From the NCBI RefSeq assembly GCF_000415985.1, contig NZ_KE356561.1, forward strand, positions 557,555 through 616,930: 59,376 bases of DNA. Reading direction: 5' to 3'. The notes below the pieces were generated by a model. The model was not told where the DNA came from and made no database searches. It worked only from the letters and a program-made list of their open reading frames with translations. The translations under genes and the position numbers were made by a program. This DNA is from Haloquadratum walsbyi J07HQW2 (GTDB lineage: Archaea > Halobacteriota > Halobacteria > Halobacteriales > Haloferacaceae). Below, piece by piece: positions 56,370 to 59,376 of the stretch (the first letter of the stretch is position 1; every line of letters begins with the position of its first letter).

Positions 56370-56762
56370 ATGATAACTGTCTACACTGATGGAAGTGTTG
56401 ACCCAGCCGAGCAGGAGGCAGGCATCGGATGGATACTCACAGATGCCACGGGCGAGGAAATCACACACAACTCACGGATTGAGTATCGAGAATCAACAAG
56501 TGCCGAATGGCTTGGGGTGATACATGCTCTCTCATGGATTGCCACACACAGAGACACCGATAGAGTCATGATTCACACAGATAGTAACAGTCTCGCAGAA
56601 GTGGCAGACGGCAAAAGTACACCAACAGCACAGAGCACACACAGATGGTATGGAAGATTCCGCAAATTGACGACGTACTTTGACACGGTAAGAGTACATT
56701 CTATTGCAAGTGCTCATAATCGAAAGGCAGATAGACTGGCCAGAACGGCATACAGGAACTAA
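56370..56762 (+). CDS. rnhA: Ribonuclease HI
   Basis: A 130-residue RNase H that cleaves the RNA of RNA-DNA hybrids. Catalytic residues are Asp7 (VYTDGSV), Glu46 (SAEWLGVIHAL), Asp71 (MIHTDSNSL) and Asp121 (NRKADRLAR), with the flexible-loop His116 just before the last one. The length matches compact archaeal/bacterial-type RNase HI with no extra domain. ATG 56370 is the only sensible start. Basic residues are fewer than in mesophilic relatives, as expected in a halophile. It stands alone; it may be a chromosomal or an element-borne copy. Confidence 0.9.
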   Translation: MITVYTDGSVDPAEQEAGIGWILTDATGEEITHNSRIEYRESTSAEWLGVIHALSWIATHRDTDRVMIHTDSNSLAEVADGKSTPTAQSTHRWYGRFRKLTTYFDTVRVHSIASAHNRKADRLARTAYRN

Positions 56763-56995
56763 TTAATTCCACAACGTGTCCTGTGCTGTGCTGAAATCTT
56801 GTCTCGACTCGAATGTGATCGGGCAGAATTGGGACGCGATTCTCTGCATGCCCGTAGCCACCCATATGACGTGAGTGGGTTGTGTGAGGACAGCAGATTA
56901 TCCCTAGTCCTGGACTTGGAGGTCTTGCTCAGCGTCAATTGAACGTGTGGAAACCCCATGTCATGTGTGCAGTGACAGAATTTTCATTATTTCTA

Positions 56996-57820
56996 TTATG
57001 TTAAACTGCTGAGAGTGGAAATAAAAATAGCTAATCCAATAAGAGTAAACTGAGACCCAACAATTGCAAAAAGTGCCCCCACGGTGTCTCTTTTTAATAC
57101 AGTGGTTCCTGTCAGATCATTCATTACATTCAGATGGTCTGTTTCAGGTGTCATGACTGCATCTGCGTCCGTATCCACATCTATACTGGTATCTTTGGCC
57201 CCCGTCTTTGGCGTTGGGTTTGCTTTTCCGACAACCGTCATTTGCTCGCCAAGACTGAGTGCTCCCTCGATCAATTCAATCGGATTTGGGACACTACCTG
57301 AGTCGCTTATCTCAGCTAGTGGATCCACGTTAATTTTCTCTTCATCAATCTCGCTTGATACCTCCCTCCCTCCTGTGACCGTCTGTTTCTGGGTATTCAA
57401 TGACAGAGTTTCTGTCGTAGGGGTAATCAATACCCCCGCTGTCTCATCAGAAATGTTAAATGGTCGATACTCGGTGCCAGAGTCAATTGAGCAGCCATCA
57501 TTCAGTTGAGAGCGAATTTCATACTTGTACGCCACACATACTTGATTGTGGATTGGTGAGAGAATCGTCTCACTCGGCTGAGATGGATGGACACCGGTGA
57601 TCTGAACTAATTCATCACTCCCAACAGCCTCATCAATTGGCACTGAATCCGTCGTGAATATTCTCCACGATCGATTGAGCTCCTTGATTCCACTAATTGT
57701 CAGAGATAATCCAACTCCTGTTGCGGCTATTCCGGCAAATAATCCGGGTAAAATCCCATCGACAGCTAATACAGAGCCGCCAAGTAACATAATAGACTCA
57801 AGAAAACTCTCAAGAGACAT
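56996..57820 (-). CDS. GIDE/BAM-domain membrane protein (MUL1-like, no RING)
   Basis: A 274-residue protein with TM helices at residues ~12-45 (VLAVDGILPGLFAGIAATGV region) and ~247-270 (GALFAIVGSQFTLIGLAIFI). Between them is a soluble domain: ELVQITGVHPSQPSETILSP, VCVAYKYEIRSQ, YRPFNISDETAGVLITPTTE. This CxxY(K/R)YE ... PF.(I/L)..D.TG.VL(I/V).P pattern is the GIDE (BAM) domain of mitochondrial MUL1. There is no RING finger, so ligase activity is not expected; the usual database name E3 ubiquitin ligase is misleading. It lies 3 kb from the ubiquitin-like gene, but no operon link exists. Confidence 0.7.
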   Translation of the reverse strand: MSLESFLESIMLLGGSVLAVDGILPGLFAGIAATGVGLSLTISGIKELNRSWRIFTTDSVPIDEAVGSDELVQITGVHPSQPSETILSPIHNQVCVAYKYEIRSQLNDGCSIDSGTEYRPFNISDETAGVLITPTTETLSLNTQKQTVTGGREVSSEIDEEKINVDPLAEISDSGSVPNPIELIEGALSLGEQMTVVGKANPTPKTGAKDTSIDVDTDADAVMTPETDHLNVMNDLTGTTVLKRDTVGALFAIVGSQFTLIGLAIFISTLSSLT

Positions 57821-58175
57821 ATCATATGTTATCTCCCTGTTCGTTCTGTTCTTAGGACGATATTGACCGCCGGCACGCGCGTAAGCCTGTTGATTAACCC
57901 TTGGTCCCGATAATCGCCGATCTCGTAAAAATAGAACTAAATGATCAAATTACAGTGTTATAGCATGGATGACACTGAGAGAGAGACGAGATCCGATTGC
58001 TGATTGTAGTCACACAACTAATGGTGAGAATCTGTGGAGATATTGTCGACTCATGCCTTATGTAACAAATTGTCGTGCTCACAAGGCGATATGTTGCACA
58101 CAGCGCTGAAACAGTCAATAACCGACTGTGTCAATGGTATGATACTGAAGATTCACGAAACAGATACTACGCATC
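57821..58175. other. Intergenic region
   Basis: About 350 bases; nothing recognised. Confidence 0.35.
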
Positions 58176-58349
58176 ATGATGTCACAGAAATCCCTCTTGT
58201 TGATTGTGGCTCTCACGAGTCTCTTTTCGGGGTGTGCGGGCTTTGTGATGATGCTCACGGGCGAGTCTTCACTGTTTGAGATAGCGACATCGGTTGCATA
58301 TCTGATAGTCGGTGTCTATTTCGCTGACAGGTATAGAGACAGGCGGTGA
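58176..58349 (+). CDS. 57-residue membrane protein, possible lipobox
   Basis: ATG 58176 (or 58179): MMSQKSLLLIVALTSLFSGC, AGFVMMLTGESSLFEIATSV, AYLIVGVYFADRYRDRR, stop 58349. The first hydrophobic stretch ends in LFSGC, which fits a lipobox; alternatively both stretches are TM helices (residues 6-27 and 35-50). No family recognised. Confidence 0.5.
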   Translation: MMSQKSLLLIVALTSLFSGCAGFVMMLTGESSLFEIATSVAYLIVGVYFADRYRDRR

Positions 58350-58931
58350 CACAGTCCAGTCACTGCACATTTGTTGCAACTGTCATAGCTGTATTGTCTT
58401 TCTCTGCCGAATCCCGGCATATTCGTGGCTTCGTGAGTCCCAGTTCCCCGCCAACTGACACAGTGCTTACGAGGATGTTTAAGTATATGTTGGGGGTATC
58501 AGAGAACCTGGATATGAGACAGCGAGCCGGGACAGTGTCACAGTTTATTCAGCACGGAGATCAAGCACATCACAAATGCCAGCAGTCGCGAGCATTCGGA
58601 TACCCATAGTGAATAACGCATGACTCAATGGCTCAACGAGTCTGAAGACAGGGAAGGTGAACCCAGCCATAAGAAGGAATCTTCCATCCATTGCCACGAG
58701 AAACTCCAGCTACATATGATGAACAATGCCGAATAACACAACAGACCCGGACCTCTGAAGACGTTATTCTTCTTGACAATCGTTGGAATGGCTCGCGTGT
58801 TGTGTCCGACCTTGCAAGGCTTCGACCTCGCAATCTCTCACTCGAGACGTGAGCCCCAGTGTGTCCGTGCTCCCCTCAACTGAGTCCCCGACAGAGTCAG
58901 GTTGAAGAAGTGGGGAAACCGAGCCTGAGAT
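58350..58931. other. Intergenic region with a possible coding scrap
   Basis: About 580 bases. The frame near 58755-58850 reads SEDVILLDNRWNGSRVVSDL ARLRPRNLSLET without a start and might be a fragment of a gene; nothing else. Confidence 0.25.
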
Positions 58932-59240
58932 ATGAGGGACAAGCTACCGGATGACCCGGAGCAACTGAAGCAGAAGGTGACGAGGCTTCAGGAGGACTTG
59001 GAAGAGTCCGAGAAACGGGTTGAGGATCTGAAGCAGGAGCTGGAGGAGTCCGAGGACCCAGGCGAGGAACTGAAGCAGGAGCTCGACGAGGTCAGTAAGC
59101 AACTGTCTGGGACCCACAGTGAGCTGCTGGCAATCTTGGACTCGATGCAAGGGCAGTGAGAGACGGTTGAATCGGAGTCCCTGGCTGACGACTCGGATTC
59201 CGGTTACGGCGCCGTCGACGTTTCCCCTCTGGAAGAGTAG
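58932..59240 (+). pseudogene. Coiled-coil acidic protein with an in-frame TGA
   Basis: ATG 58932: MRDKLPDDPEQLKQKVTRLQ followed by a strongly predicted coiled coil (EDLEESEKRVEDLKQELEES, ELKQELDEVSKQLSG) to MQGQ and a TGA at 59157-59159. The same frame then continues for 26 codons as ETVESESLADDSDSGYGAVD VSPLEE before TAG at 59238. The tail is acidic in the usual haloarchaeal style, so the TGA is probably a recent nonsense change (CGA or GGA). Otherwise a 75-residue protein is made. Locally GC-rich and reminiscent of phasin-like or scaffold coiled coils; function unknown. Confidence 0.55.
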
Positions 59241-59297
59241 AGTTGAGTTGACCCGCGACGAGAATTAGCCGCGAGAGAAGAGAGTATTCAGTTAGTC

Positions 59298-59316
59298 GGG
59301 TCGGATCGGGTCGACT
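59298..59316 (+). repeat. Imperfect GTCGG repeat
   Basis: GTCGGGTCGGATCGGGTCG resembles the 23059-23082 pentamer repeat. Confidence 0.6.
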
Positions 59317-59376
59317 GATCTGTGTGTTTACAGTGTTCTTTATGACTCGCCAATCACCAGTGGCAGTATTGTTTCA

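Noticed and set aside
56996-57820. Calling this gene an E3 ubiquitin ligase
   Set aside because: Only the GIDE/BAM domain is present; no RING finger, so no basis for ligase activity.

Overview
The window looks like a haloarchaeal chromosome segment, most likely from Haloquadratum or a close relative. The firm proteins are acidic and of haloarchaeal type (GAF/PAS histidine kinases, HxlR regulator, SWIM and CxxC mini zinc proteins, DUF5789- and DUF6788-like proteins). The DNA is AT-rich for a haloarchaeon, gene density is low, and gene relics are very common. There is no rRNA, recognisable tRNA or CRISPR array. The species assignment is inference from these traits, not from a marker gene.

Layout. 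1-6.2 kb: end of an old TnpB-type element, a GLUG-repeat surface protein, a CNNM/CBS membrane protein, and a NagD-like HAD phosphatase gene broken by a TnpB element. 6.4-11.1 kb: the best preserved metabolic stretch, with a Rieske-domain fusion, an S9 prolyl-oligopeptidase-type peptidase and a HIT protein. 11.3-17.7 kb: integrase relic, second TnpB element, SWIM protein and small proteins. 18-24.7 kb: a broken membrane histidine kinase, an intact receiver-PAS-histidine kinase, and small membrane proteins. 25-29.8 kb: third TnpB element beside a broken P4-type helicase gene, then repeat-bearing non-coding DNA. 30-38.5 kb: a DUF6498-like membrane protein, a winged-helix/coiled-coil protein, DUF5789- and NTF2-like proteins, a broken AN1 zinc-finger gene and a GAF histidine kinase. 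39.4-46.8 kb: a broken, GC-richer AbiEi/AbiEii toxin-antitoxin pair, a GlcG/HbpS protein, and a divergent isochorismatase-like hydrolase/HxlR pair with repeated operator-like sites. 47.1-49.1 kb: fourth TnpB relic with three copies of its end hairpin. 49.3-59.2 kb: small membrane proteins, an atypical SDR, a second integrase relic, a single-domain ubiquitin-like protein, an RNase HI, a GIDE/BAM-domain membrane protein and a coiled-coil protein.

How it fits together. The window reads as a graveyard of integrated plasmid/virus and TnpB elements in which housekeeping genes survive as islands. At least fifteen loci carry frameshifts or in-frame stops. Points most worth a second look are the ubiquitin-like gene whose 4-base-overlapping partner has decayed, two micro-ORFs sharing the start MIFEYFYNYFS 9 kb apart, the repeated GGTAAC sites between the hydrolase and HxlR genes, and the TnpB elements, several with lost catalytic residues but recognisable right ends (possible omega-RNA remnants).
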